NCBI GenBank assembly: GCA_937978655.1
Contig: CALJUX010000052.1
Coordinates: 1-43,607, forward strand
Direction: 5' to 3'
Length of the DNA stretch: 43,607 nucleotides
From: an uncultured Chromatiaceae bacterium
GTDB lineage: Bacteria; Pseudomonadota; Gammaproteobacteria; Enterobacterales; Alteromonadaceae
In this document: positions 1 through 8,372 of the stretch, in pieces
How the letters are laid out: each line of letters starts with the position of its first letter
How positions within the stretch are numbered: position 1 is the first letter of the stretch
The notes under the pieces: generated by a model
Database searches by the model: none
Seen by the model: only the letters and a program-made list of their open reading frames with translations
Told to the model about the DNA's origin: nothing
Position numbers and translations under genes: made by a program

Positions 1-51
1 CATACGAGATGGTGATTCTTGACTGGAGTTCAGACGTGTGCTCTTCCGATC
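1..51. other. Illumina P7/index/read-2 sequencing adapter left in the contig
   Basis: Bases 1-10 (CATACGAGAT) are the 3' end of the Illumina P7 flow-cell oligo. About 8 bases of index follow (GGTGATTC at 11-18). Bases 21-51 then match the TruSeq read-2 primer, from GACTGGAGTTC through GCTCTTCCGATC, with one mismatch at the index junction. Genomic sequence starts at about 52. This is library-construction sequence, not a biological feature, and it truncates the response regulator next to it. Confidence 0.97.
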
Positions 52-382
52 GGGCCACCAGTTCGCGTGGCAGACAAGGTTTGGGCACATAATCGTCGGC
101 GCCCAGTTCAAGACCAACCACCCGGTCGATATCATCGCCGCGCGCGGTCAGCATCAGCACTGGTTTGTCACTGACCTGACGCAGCCGTTTAAGCAGCGAA
201 ATACCGTCCAGCTGCGGCATCATCACGTCCAGAACCAGTAAGTCGTATTGTTGCGCCAACGCCAGTTGCAGGCCTGTCAGGCCATCGTTGGCAACATTGA
301 GTTGAAAACCTTCACGCTGCAGGTAAGTGGCCAGCATCGTGGTCAGTTCTTTGTCGTCATCGATTAACAGTAATTGCGCCAC
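52..382 (-). CDS. cpxR: CpxR-like response regulator, receiver domain (C-terminus missing at contig edge)
   Basis: Translation from a GTG at 382 gives a receiver domain that closely follows E. coli CpxR: acidic pocket D8-D9-D10, phospho-acceptor D52 in LDVMMPQLDG, T79 in LTARGDDIDRVVGLELGADDY, and K101 in VPKP. The reading frame is open for 110 codons and is then cut by the adapter, so the DNA-binding winged helix and any downstream sensor kinase gene are lost. The GTG follows GGGTGAAGAA and gives the usual family N-terminus (MAQLLLIDDD). In E. coli CpxR answers envelope stress sensed by CpxA. The same role is inferred here from receiver similarity only; RstA-like or other OmpR-class members remain possible. 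Confidence 0.85.
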
Positions 383-482
383 TTCTTCACCCAAATTCGC
401 AGAAAACTGCCTGCTATGACTTAGTTTAACGAAAAGGGTGCCCGGCGCCGCAGCAGCTTTACATAACTATACCCAGCGTAGC

Positions 483-506
483 AGCGCCGAAGTAAGAGCC
501 GGCGCT
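483..506. other. weak hairpin between GGDEF-EAL gene and cpxR
   Basis: A 7-bp perfect inverted repeat, AGCGCCG and CGGCGCT, with a 10-nt loop lies in the 145-nt gap downstream of the diguanylate cyclase/phosphodiesterase gene. No T tract follows on either strand, so an intrinsic terminator is only possible. Confidence 0.3.
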
Positions 507-527
507 TTGCGGCCCCGCCGCCGACAG

Positions 528-3503
528 TTATTGTGGGTCGGTCTGGGTATGTGGCAGGCCGAGGCTGTGTACCCGGCGCAGCCAGTTTTCCAGCTCCTCA
601 GCCGGCAAAGGTTTGCTCAGCAGATAACCTTGCACGTCGTCCACATCCAGCTGGCGCAGCTGGTGTAACTGGCCGGCGTCTTCCACCCCTTCGGCCACCA
701 CCCGTAAGCCCAGACTGTGACCCAGCACGACCACCGAATGCACGATGGCGCGGTCGTCCGGATCGGTCAGCAAATCCCGCACAAATGAACGGTCTATTTT
801 CAGCTTATCCAGCGGAAAACTTTTTAAGTACGCCAGGCTGGAGTAGCCGGTGCCAAAGTCGTCCAGCGCCAGCGTGACACCCAGCGCCCGGATCTGCGCC
901 AGCAACTGCCGGCTTTGCGCCACCTGATCGGCCAGTACCGATTCGGTCAGCTCCAGCTCCAGCTGCGAACCCGGTACGCCGTGTTCGGTCAGCGCCTGTT
1001 GTAACTGGCGCAGAAAGTCCGGATGGCGCAGCTGGACGGTAGAAATGTTCACCGCCACCCGCAGCTGCAGCCCTTGCGCGCGCCAGCGTGCCAGCTGCTT
1101 CAGCGCCTGTTGCAGCACCCACTCGCCAAGTTCCGTGATAAAACCGGAATGTTCCGCCAGCGGAATAAAACGCACCGGACTAATATTCCCCAGCTGCGGA
1201 TGATGCCAGCGCAACAGCGCTTCCACACTGACAATCTGCTCATCGGCCAACGCCTGTACCGGCTGATAATGCAGGCTGAACTGACCGGCGTACAAACCAC
1301 TGCGCATGCCGTGTTCCAGTTGTAACCGTTCATGCAACAATTCCGACATTTGCGGATTGTACAGGCTGTATCTGTTGCGGCCGGCTGCTTTGGCGGCATA
1401 CAGCGCCACGTCGGCCATCCGCTGTAATTCAGCAAAACTGAGGCCATGCTGCGGGAACAGCGCGATGCCAATACTGGGGCTGACCTGCAACATACGCTCT
1501 TCAACGGCAAAGGCCTCTGCCATCAGCAAAATCAACTGATGCGCGGTCTGCAGCACGTCGTGTTCGGTACGGCAGGCGCGGATCAGAATAAACTCATCGC
1601 CGCCGGGCCGGCTTAACAAATCGCCGGAGATCGTCAGCATTTTCAGCCGCTCGGCCACCATTTGCAGCAGCGTATCGCCGGTGTCGTGCCCCATGCTGTC
1701 ATTGATATGCTGGAAATGGTCCAAATCGATGTGATAGACCGCCAGCTGCTGTTGTTGCTGTAACGCTGCGGCCAGCATGTCGCGGGCTTTGTCCTGCAGC
1801 GCAGCGCGGTTCGGCAGGCCGGTCAGCTGGTCCACAAACGCCAGTTGCAGGATCTGTTGTTCATACTGGCGTTGTTGGGTCATGTCATCGACAGTACCAA
1901 TCATGCCGTCAAACTGGCTGTCTTTAAGCAGTGGTACCAGCCAGCCGCTGAGAAACAAATGGCGGCCACCCGGTGTCTGCAGCGGCAGACCTTCAAAACG
2001 CACCGGCGTCAGACCATGCACAGCGCGGTAATAAAAAGGCCGGAAGTGTTGCAGTGTCTGCTCCGGGAAATCATTCAGAATATTCTTGTGCAGCAGGTCA
2101 GACTCCGCCATCGACATCAGCCGGACCAGACCCTGATTGACGTAAATCAGCCGGTGCGCCGCGTCACCCACCCAGACACCCGTCACCACCTTACTGAGGA
2201 TGGTCGCGTAAAAGTCTTTCAGCTGACTGACCGCCAGATCGGCCTGCTTCAGTGCGCTGATGTCCGCATTGCTGCCGACCAGCCGGGTGGCCCGGCCCTG
2301 CGCGTCCCGCTCCACCACCCGGCCCTGACTCAGCACCCAGACCCAATGGCCAAGTTTATGCTGCAGACGGAATTCACTCTGGTACAACGGCGTCCGTCCT
2401 TTCAGATGCTGTGTCAGCGCCAGGCGGGTCGCGGCGGCATCTTCCGGGTGGACTAAACTGCTCCAGTGGTTAAACTGCGAACCCAGCTCGCCCGGCTGGT
2501 AACCTAACATCGCTTCGGCCTGCCCGAAAAACCGGATCTGCTGCTGCAGCAGGTCAAGCTGCCAGATGCCAAGACCAGAGCCTTGCAAAGCACTGTTGAT
2601 ATGGTCACGGGTCTGCACCCCGGACTGATGCAAAAACGCCAGCAGGTAGCTGAATAAACTGATCACCAGAATATAACTGCTGATACTGAACAAAGACTGC
2701 AACGGCTCGCTGTTGACAAAAATGCCGCGGCCCTGAATAGTCCCGATCACCGCCAGACTGGTGATCAGCGCCACATTCACCGATGACGCCCATAATCCTT
2801 GCCGCAATACGGTCCATAACAACACCAGCAACGGCACAAACAACAGGGTTGGCGACCACAAATGCGCACCGGGCACCCAGAATACCAGCAGGCTGCTGAG
2901 ACCCGACAACCCCAGCACAGCCCAAAACCGCCAGCCGGACAGCAACTGCCACTGCCGGCGCTGGAAACACAACAACGGAATGCCAAACACCAGCACACCA
3001 AAACTGTCACCAAACCACCAGGCCAGCATGGTGGAGCCCCACAGCGCATCCGGCACCAGCCCGCTGATCCACAACTGGCTGGCGCCGTTGAGTGACGTGA
3101 TCAGCGTGCCCACCCCGATCGACAACAGCAAAAACCAGATCAAATCCCGGGCATTGTCCAGCTGATAGCGCAGTGACTGCAGCGCAAACAACCGTACCGC
3201 CAGCATCGGGCCCAGTGCGTTGCCAAGCCCCAGCGCAATACAACTGGCCAGCGGTAGTCCCTGTAACAGGGTTAACGTGATCACACTGGCGCCGATGGCA
3301 ATCCCGTAGCTGTAACCCAGCCGCCAAATCACCGCAATGGCAAAGCCGGTTGCCGGCCAGATCAGGCTGATATGGGAATTAAAAAATGGCACCTGCAGGC
3401 CAAGCCAGCTGAGAAATAAATGCAAAGCCCAGACGCCGGACAGGGTCAACAGGCGATGTTGGTGAAACCAGGATAAGGTTGGAACGGAGGGCAACAACGG
3501 CAC
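528..3503 (-). CDS. MASE1-PAS-PAS-GGDEF-EAL membrane c-di-GMP signalling protein
   Basis: A bifunctional-type cyclic-di-GMP enzyme of 991 residues anchored in the inner membrane. Residues ~10-300 are a multi-pass MASE1-like sensor. Two PAS/PAC segments follow (~305-420, ~430-545), then a GGDEF domain (~550-715) with an intact GGDEF signature at 634-638, and an EAL domain (~725-975) with EAL at 761-763, DDFGTGYSSL at 881-890, LKID, VVAEGVE and QGYLLSKP. Both active sites look complete, so cyclase and phosphodiesterase activity are both possible. The inhibitory RxxD I-site is not present (ISGD at 625-628). The start is GTG at 3503 with a poor ribosome binding site; a nearby TTG is an alternative. 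It is transcribed towards cpxR and stands alone. Confidence 0.93.
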   Translation of the reverse strand: MPLLPSVPTLSWFHQHRLLTLSGVWALHLFLSWLGLQVPFFNSHISLIWPATGFAIAVIWRLGYSYGIAIGASVITLTLLQGLPLASCIALGLGNALGPMLAVRLFALQSLRYQLDNARDLIWFLLLSIGVGTLITSLNGASQLWISGLVPDALWGSTMLAWWFGDSFGVLVFGIPLLCFQRRQWQLLSGWRFWAVLGLSGLSSLLVFWVPGAHLWSPTLLFVPLLVLLWTVLRQGLWASSVNVALITSLAVIGTIQGRGIFVNSEPLQSLFSISSYILVISLFSYLLAFLHQSGVQTRDHINSALQGSGLGIWQLDLLQQQIRFFGQAEAMLGYQPGELGSQFNHWSSLVHPEDAAATRLALTQHLKGRTPLYQSEFRLQHKLGHWVWVLSQGRVVERDAQGRATRLVGSNADISALKQADLAVSQLKDFYATILSKVVTGVWVGDAAHRLIYVNQGLVRLMSMAESDLLHKNILNDFPEQTLQHFRPFYYRAVHGLTPVRFEGLPLQTPGGRHLFLSGWLVPLLKDSQFDGMIGTVDDMTQQRQYEQQILQLAFVDQLTGLPNRAALQDKARDMLAAALQQQQQLAVYHIDLDHFQHINDSMGHDTGDTLLQMVAERLKMLTISGDLLSRPGGDEFILIRACRTEHDVLQTAHQLILLMAEAFAVEERMLQVSPSIGIALFPQHGLSFAELQRMADVALYAAKAAGRNRYSLYNPQMSELLHERLQLEHGMRSGLYAGQFSLHYQPVQALADEQIVSVEALLRWHHPQLGNISPVRFIPLAEHSGFITELGEWVLQQALKQLARWRAQGLQLRVAVNISTVQLRHPDFLRQLQQALTEHGVPGSQLELELTESVLADQVAQSRQLLAQIRALGVTLALDDFGTGYSSLAYLKSFPLDKLKIDRSFVRDLLTDPDDRAIVHSVVVLGHSLGLRVVAEGVEDAGQLHQLRQLDVDDVQGYLLSKPLPAEELENWLRRVHSLGLPHTQTDPQ

Positions 3504-3667
3504 AATGGGTTCCCGGCGAAAGTGTCAGAGCTTCAGTATAGCTAAAAGGCTTATCTGGACAACGTCCGGCGTTGCTTTGCCCGGTCGCCTGCGACGAATA
3601 ACCTATGACTGCTGGCCGGCACCCTGGTGAGGTGTCCAAGGCACAGCCAGCGCACGGACAGCACCGG

Positions 3668-3691
3668 TGTGCGGCGACCTGCCGCCGCACA
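3668..3691 (-). terminator. possible terminator hairpin after the prlC operon
   Basis: A perfect 9-bp stem TGTGCGGCG / CGCCGCACA with a 6-nt loop lies 17 nt beyond the peroxiredoxin stop codon. It is the right place for the end of the prlC–prx operon, but there is no T run after it, so it may be a factor-dependent terminator or an mRNA-stabilising hairpin. Confidence 0.4.
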
Positions 3692-3708
3692 AATCAGGGC
3701 TGTGGCGC

Positions 3709-4209
3709 TCAGTCGGCCTGCTGACGGATCTGCGCCAACAGCACTTCAGCTTTACTGACTTCAAAGGTTTTCGGCAGATCCAGATTCAGTATTTGCACCA
3801 CCCCGTCGTCTACCAGCATCGCGTAACGTAAGGAACGGATCCCGCCAAAATCACCACTGTCGGTGGCCATACCGATGGCACTGGCAAATTTACCGGCGCC
3901 GTCGGCGATAAACTGCACATCACCGGCCTGTTGTTGTTTGCCCCAGGCATCTAACACATAAGCATCATTGACGGCGGTGCACAGAATACGGTCCACTCCG
4001 GCCTGGAAAAACTCAGCGGCCAGCGCGACAAAACCGGGCAGATGCGCCGCACTGCAGGTTGGCGTAAAGGCACCCGGCAGGGCAAATAACACCACACGCT
4101 CGCCGGCAAACAACTGGGCTGTGGTTAAGGTTACCACGCCATTCTCGGTCAGGCGCTGAAAACTGGCCGCCGGCAATGCCTGTCCGACCGCGATACGATT
4201 CTCACTCAT
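3709..4209 (-). CDS. Prx5/AHP1-type peroxiredoxin
   Basis: A 166-residue thiol peroxidase of the AhpC/TSA superfamily, Prx5 branch, reducing H2O2 and organic peroxides in the cytoplasm. The peroxidatic cysteine is C52 in PGAFTPTCSAAHLPGF, the hallmark of this branch. A second cysteine, C77 (ILCTAVND), sits where many AHP1-like proteins have one, and RYAMLVDDGVV is the conserved dimer-side strand. There is no C-terminal glutaredoxin domain. The frame is open 16 codons upstream, but the ATG at 4209 with GGGAG before it gives the normal MSENRI-type N-terminus and avoids overlap with rsmJ, which stops 19 nt earlier. It is the last gene of the prlC operon. Confidence 0.92.
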   Translation of the reverse strand: MSENRIAVGQALPAASFQRLTENGVVTLTTAQLFAGERVVLFALPGAFTPTCSAAHLPGFVALAAEFFQAGVDRILCTAVNDAYVLDAWGKQQQAGDVQFIADGAGKFASAIGMATDSGDFGGIRSLRYAMLVDDGVVQILNLDLPKTFEVSKAEVLLAQIRQQAD

Positions 4210-4228
4210 TCCCACTCCCAAACCCGGC

Positions 4229-4993
4229 TCAGAAGCCGGCGTTGACATAGACATCAAATCTGTTGTTTTTGCCTTCGATACTCATCGTTGGTGCTTGTCC
4301 GGCCAGAAAACCGGCATAACCGGGCCGTTTTACCACTACCCGGTGTCTGGCCAGCGCCAGCGCCGGCGCCAGCAGCGCATCGGCGTCGTCATCGGCGCCC
4401 ACCACATCGTGAAAGGCGCGCATTTCTTTTTTCACCAGCGCCGATTTTTCCCGTGGCGGGAACATCGGGTCGAGAAACACCACATCAGGTGGCGTCAGGC
4501 TTTGCAGCGCAGTCAGCGCCGGTACATGCACCAGCTGCATCTGTGCCGGCAACCAGCCGGCGGTGAGCGGATCCAGCGCAGCCCGGCGCAAACCGTCGGC
4601 CAGCAAGGCCGCCACCACCGGATTGCGTTCCACCAGCGTCACCTTTGCGCCTAAACTGGCCAGCACAAAAGCGTCGCGGCCAAGGCCTGCCGTGGCGTCA
4701 ATCACCTGCAGGCCCGGCTTTTTATTCAGTCCGACCGCTTTGGCGATGCCCTCGGCTTTCCCGCCACCAAACTTACGCCGGTGGGTTGCGGCGCCGCTGG
4801 CAAAATCGACCAGAATGTCGCCTTGTTTCGGTAAATCAGCATGGCGCAGCACCAAAGCGCCGTCTTGCAACGTCAGATACCAGCCGGCGGGGCTGGCTGT
4901 TTCGGCCAGCGCAAAAGGCGCCAGTAACGCCATTAACTCGTCCTGCAGCTCACCACTTAAGCCGGTGCGGTATAACAAAGCGCCTGGTTGCAT
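4229..4993 (-). CDS. rsmJ: 16S rRNA (guanine-1516-N2)-methyltransferase RsmJ
   Basis: SAM-dependent methyltransferase (254 residues) that makes m2G1516 in 16S rRNA. Signatures of the YhiQ/RsmJ family are clear: VDFASGAATHRRKFGGGKAE before the SAM pocket, motif I DATAGLGRDAFVLASLG, ERNPVVAALLADGL, the catalytic region FLDPMFPPREKSALVKKEM, and the terminal RFDVYV. The ATG at 4993 shares one base with the TGA of the upstream glycosylase gene (TGATG), so translation is probably coupled; the TTG three bases earlier is less likely. In E. coli prlC and rsmJ are adjacent. Here two extra genes lie between them. Confidence 0.95.
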   Translation of the reverse strand: MQPGALLYRTGLSGELQDELMALLAPFALAETASPAGWYLTLQDGALVLRHADLPKQGDILVDFASGAATHRRKFGGGKAEGIAKAVGLNKKPGLQVIDATAGLGRDAFVLASLGAKVTLVERNPVVAALLADGLRRAALDPLTAGWLPAQMQLVHVPALTALQSLTPPDVVFLDPMFPPREKSALVKKEMRAFHDVVGADDDADALLAPALALARHRVVVKRPGYAGFLAGQAPTMSIEGKNNRFDVYVNAGF

Positions 4994-5706
4994 CAATGCC
5001 CCGACTCCGCTGCGGCGGCAAAACCCACCCTGTTGTCACCGACACTGAATGACACAATCTGGCTGATTTGCTGCAAAGGCCGGCCGGATTGTTGCTGCCA
5101 GTCGTTAAACTGCGCCTGAATTTTTTTCAGACTGCCCTGGCTCGTCAGGCCGCCGTCAATCACCTGATAAGCGCGCAGATATGCTTCCACATCCTGACTG
5201 AGTAAAAAGGTATCTTTGCCCATCGCCCGCAGGCTATAGGCGCCGGTGTTGCCACCAAGCCTCGCGCCGCGTTTTTTCAGCAATGCCCATAACTCAATGA
5301 TACGTTCGCCCGGCCACTGCGCGACCAACTCGACAAAAGAGCCGTGTTCCTGCTCCAGTTCGTGGATCATCAGCGCATTGGCCTGAATACTCAGCACTTT
5401 GCCGGCGTTGCGGATAATGCGCGGATCTGCGGCTTTATCTGCCAGCATTTCGTCGGACAACAGCAGGATTTTCTCCGGCGCAAAGTCAAAAAACACCTCG
5501 CGAAACCCCGGCCATTTTTGCTCCACCACCCGCCAGACAAAACCACTCTGAAACACTTTTTTGCTAAAGGCACTGAGCCAGTCGGCATTGCTGTAACGCA
5601 TTAATTGCGCCGGACTCAGTGGTTGCCCTAATAATGCGTCCAGCGCCGCAGTGCCGCCTTTGCGTTCGGCGGCGCGCTGATAAATACTGCTGAATTTTTC
5701 TGCCAT
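4993..5706 (-). CDS. divergent DNA-3-methyladenine glycosylase I (Tag-like) family protein
   Basis: A 237-residue protein resembling the Adenine_glyco (Tag) family: VFQSGFVWRVVEQKW and then FREVFFDFAPEKI align with the helix that in Tag carries the aromatic base pocket (W kept), followed by DPRIIRNAGKVLSIQANA, equivalent to the Tag GIIR...K..AII.NA segment. The protein has no cysteine at all, so the Zn-snap cysteines of E. coli Tag are absent, and the Tag active-site glutamate (E38) aligns with lysine. Glycosylase activity is therefore uncertain. The start is ATG at 5706 with GAGG 8 nt before it. It overlaps rsmJ by one base in the prlC operon. Confidence 0.8.
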   Translation of the reverse strand: MAEKFSSIYQRAAERKGGTAALDALLGQPLSPAQLMRYSNADWLSAFSKKVFQSGFVWRVVEQKWPGFREVFFDFAPEKILLLSDEMLADKAADPRIIRNAGKVLSIQANALMIHELEQEHGSFVELVAQWPGERIIELWALLKKRGARLGGNTGAYSLRAMGKDTFLLSQDVEAYLRAYQVIDGGLTSQGSLKKIQAQFNDWQQQSGRPLQQISQIVSFSVGDNRVGFAAAAESGH

Positions 5707-5739
5707 CGTGATCCTCAGTTCTGCTGCCAGCGCCAGCTG

Positions 5740-6231
5740 TTAATAGGCGTCGCCGTTGCCATTGGCCACACAAACACCGCCGACCAGCGCGACAGCGGGT
5801 TCAGGTACAACCGCACAATCGGACACCAGCCCCAGCCGCTGTTGTTGTGCCTGATCCAGCTGGTTGTACAGCGACACTTTTTCCAGCAGCCTCGCTTCAT
5901 CCAGTCCCTCGGTGGAATAAATCAGGTATGACGAGGGCCCGCCACAAGGTTTATGCCCCAGCCCCACTTTCTTGCACTGCGCCACTGTTGTCGCCGCCGC
6001 AGTACCAACCAATGCTTTAATTTCGGCCAGCAGCACGGCCGGGTCGGCTGACCCTAAGGCCGCTGGACGGTCTGCAGCGCCTTCAGGCTGTTGTTTCATC
6101 ACAGACTCCTGTGCTGGTATCACACCAGCCGTGGGTTTTACCGCCGACGGCGTTGTCGCCGGCTGACAGCCGGCTAAGCCAGTCAGCACAACACTACACC
6201 ACCAGGCGGCCGGCCAGCGTAGCCGCTTCAT
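5740..6231 (-). CDS. small predicted lipoprotein of unknown function
   Basis: A 163-residue protein with a lipoprotein signal peptide: basic MKRLRW, a hydrophobic stretch and lipobox LAGC with C22 as the lipidated residue. A Pro/Ala-rich linker follows to about residue 60. The rest contains four cysteines (in AQCKKVG, HKPCGGP, VSDCAVV and GGVCVANG), which could form periplasmic disulfides. I do not recognise a family. Its ATG overlaps the prlC stop as ATGA, so it is translationally coupled to prlC and belongs to the same operon. Confidence 0.75.
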   Translation of the reverse strand: MKRLRWPAAWWCSVVLTGLAGCQPATTPSAVKPTAGVIPAQESVMKQQPEGAADRPAALGSADPAVLLAEIKALVGTAAATTVAQCKKVGLGHKPCGGPSSYLIYSTEGLDEARLLEKVSLYNQLDQAQQQRLGLVSDCAVVPEPAVALVGGVCVANGNGDAY

Positions 6232-8267
6232 GCGGCGATGCCCATCTGCCGCAATAACGCCGCGTTAGAAGGTTCGCGGCCACGGAAGGCTTTAAACAAT
6301 TCCATCGGCTCGGCACTGCCGCCGCGTTCCAGAATACAATGCAGGAAATCACGGCCGGTAGCAGCGTTAAAAATGCCTTCTTCTTCAAAGCGGCTGAACG
6401 CATCGGCGGACAACACTTCGGCCCACAGATAGCTGTAATAACCGGCGCCATAACCACCGGCAAAAATGTGACTGAAACTGTGCTGGAAGCGGTTAAAGCG
6501 TGGCGGCACAATCACCGACACCTGGCTGCGCACGTCGTCCAGCAGCTGCTGCACGCGGCCACCTTGTGCCGGGTCATATTCGGCATGCAGGCGGAAATCA
6601 AACAGCGCAAATTCGAGCTGACGGACTAAAAACATCGCGCTCTGGAAATTTTTCGCCGCCAGCATTTTGTCCAACAGCGCCTGTGGCAGCGGCTCAGCAG
6701 TTTCATAGTGGCCGGAAATAATGCTTAAGGCTTCCGCCGACCAGCACCAGTTTTCTAGGAACTGACTCGGTAATTCCACCGCATCCCAGGGCACGCCATT
6801 GATGCCGGCAACAGCGGTGGCATCAACCTGCGTCAGCATATGATGCAGACCGTGACCAAATTCGTGGAACAACGTCACCACTTCGTCATGGGTAAACAAC
6901 GCCGGTTTGCCGCCGACCGGTTTATTGAAGTTACAGGTCAGATAAGCGATAGGGTGTTGCAATGACCCATCCGCGCGATGACGGCGGCCCTGACAGTCGT
7001 CCATCCAGGCACCGCCGCGTTTTTTCGCCCGCGCGTACAAATCGAGATAAAAACTACCGCGCAGCGCGCCAGTTTCATCATGAATATCAAAGAACTGCAC
7101 ATCCGGATGCCAGACATCGACGCCAGGACGCTCTGTCACTGTGACGCCAAATAATTTGTGCAGCACCGCAAATAAACCGGCCAGTACTTTGGGCTGTGGG
7201 AAATAAGGCCGCAGCAGTTCATCATTGATGGCATATTTCGCCATCTTCAGTTTTTCGGCGTAATAAGTCACATCCCAGGCATTGAGCTCACCGACGCCAT
7301 ATTCAGCTTTGGCAAAAGCACTCAGCTCAGCCAAATCCTGCTGCGCCTGTGGTTTAGCCCGGCGGGCCAAATCTTCGAGGAAATCCAGCACCTGGCGTGG
7401 GCTTTCGGCCATTTTGGTAGCGAGCGACTCTTCAGCGGCGTTATTAAAATCAAGCAACTGCGCCAGTTCATGCCGCAGTGCCAGCGTTTCTTCAATCAGC
7501 GGGCTGTTGTCAAACTGACCGGCCGTCGGGCCTTGGTCCGACGCGCGGGTGCAATAAGCGCTGTACATTTCCTCACGCAGCGCAGCGTTGTCGGCGTAGG
7601 TCATCACCGCGATATAACTGGGGAATTCCAGCGTAAAAACATACCCTTCGACTTCACGCGCCTGTGCCGCTTCCTGTGCTGCCAGTAACGCGTCTTCCGG
7701 CAACCCGGTTAATGCGGCGACGTCGGTGACCTGCTTAAACCAGGCCTGGGTTGCGTCCAGGCAATGATTGGAAAAAGTCGAGGCCAGCTCTGAACTGCGG
7801 CTTTGAATGTCACCGTAACGCTGCTTTTTATCATCGGTCAGACCAATACCGGACAACTTAAAATCACGCAGCGCGTTTTGGATCACTTTCTGCTGCGCCG
7901 CGCTTAATGTGGCGTATTCGGCACTTTGCGACAGTTGCAGATAGGCCTGATATAAACCTTCATGCTGGCCCACCCAGGTGCTGAAGTCAGACAGCAGCGG
8001 CAGGCAACTTTCATAAGCCTCGCGCAGCTCCGGCGATGACAAGACGGAGTTTAAATGCGATACCGGCGACCAGAGCCGGCTTAAATGATCTGCGCTTTCT
8101 TCAGTGGCGGTGATCAGGCTGTGCCAGCTGACCGGCGTGGTGGCGACGGCTTGCTCAATGGCGGCGCGGCTGTGGGCGAGCGCCTGCTCAACGGCAGGTT
8201 TCACCGCATCCGCAGTGATCTGGCTGAAAGGAGGTAAGCCGGTAAAATCTAAAAGGATATTGCTCAT
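6228..8267 (-). CDS. prlC: oligopeptidase A (M3 metallopeptidase)
   Basis: Cytosolic zinc oligopeptidase of 679 residues, the normal length for OpdA/PrlC, which degrades signal peptides and other short peptides. The M3 zinc site is HEFGH at 468-472 with a further glutamate ligand at about 498 (WDAVELPSQFLENW). PRFNRFQHSFSHIFAGGYGAGYY near the C-terminus is the substrate-binding region of the family. It is the first gene of a five-gene operon (prlC, lipoprotein, tag-like, rsmJ, peroxiredoxin). The upstream region holds a heat-shock-type promoter, and E. coli prlC is known to be sigma-32 dependent. Confidence 0.96.
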   Translation of the reverse strand: MSNILLDFTGLPPFSQITADAVKPAVEQALAHSRAAIEQAVATTPVSWHSLITATEESADHLSRLWSPVSHLNSVLSSPELREAYESCLPLLSDFSTWVGQHEGLYQAYLQLSQSAEYATLSAAQQKVIQNALRDFKLSGIGLTDDKKQRYGDIQSRSSELASTFSNHCLDATQAWFKQVTDVAALTGLPEDALLAAQEAAQAREVEGYVFTLEFPSYIAVMTYADNAALREEMYSAYCTRASDQGPTAGQFDNSPLIEETLALRHELAQLLDFNNAAEESLATKMAESPRQVLDFLEDLARRAKPQAQQDLAELSAFAKAEYGVGELNAWDVTYYAEKLKMAKYAINDELLRPYFPQPKVLAGLFAVLHKLFGVTVTERPGVDVWHPDVQFFDIHDETGALRGSFYLDLYARAKKRGGAWMDDCQGRRHRADGSLQHPIAYLTCNFNKPVGGKPALFTHDEVVTLFHEFGHGLHHMLTQVDATAVAGINGVPWDAVELPSQFLENWCWSAEALSIISGHYETAEPLPQALLDKMLAAKNFQSAMFLVRQLEFALFDFRLHAEYDPAQGGRVQQLLDDVRSQVSVIVPPRFNRFQHSFSHIFAGGYGAGYYSYLWAEVLSADAFSRFEEEGIFNAATGRDFLHCILERGGSAEPMELFKAFRGREPSNAALLRQMGIAA

Positions 8268-8317
8268 AACGGACCTGCAGAGTCAAAGCGCCCGTCAAGC
8301 GGGCCGGGGATCTGCAT

Positions 8318-8347
8318 ATAATGGGGCAGCAACGCCACCTTCTCAAG
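8318..8347 (-). promoter_or_regulatory. sigma-32 (heat-shock) type promoter for the prlC operon
   Basis: On the minus strand CTTGAG (8342-8347) is followed after 15 nt by CCCCATTAT (8318-8326). The heat-shock consensus is CTTGAA, 13-17 nt, CCCCATnT. The start point would fall near 8311, giving a leader of about 45 nt before the prlC ATG at 8267. The same bases can also be read as a sigma-70 promoter, TTGAGA–17–CATTAT. E. coli prlC is in the sigma-32 regulon, which supports the first reading. Confidence 0.65.
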
Positions 8348-8372
8348 GCCCGCCGCGAGATCTGCCGCCGTC

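Noticed and set aside
1845..2456. Long plus-strand frame (about 200 codons) within the GGDEF-EAL gene
   Set aside because: It is antisense to a well-supported gene, has no ribosome binding site and no recognisable protein features. The high GC content makes such shadow frames common here.
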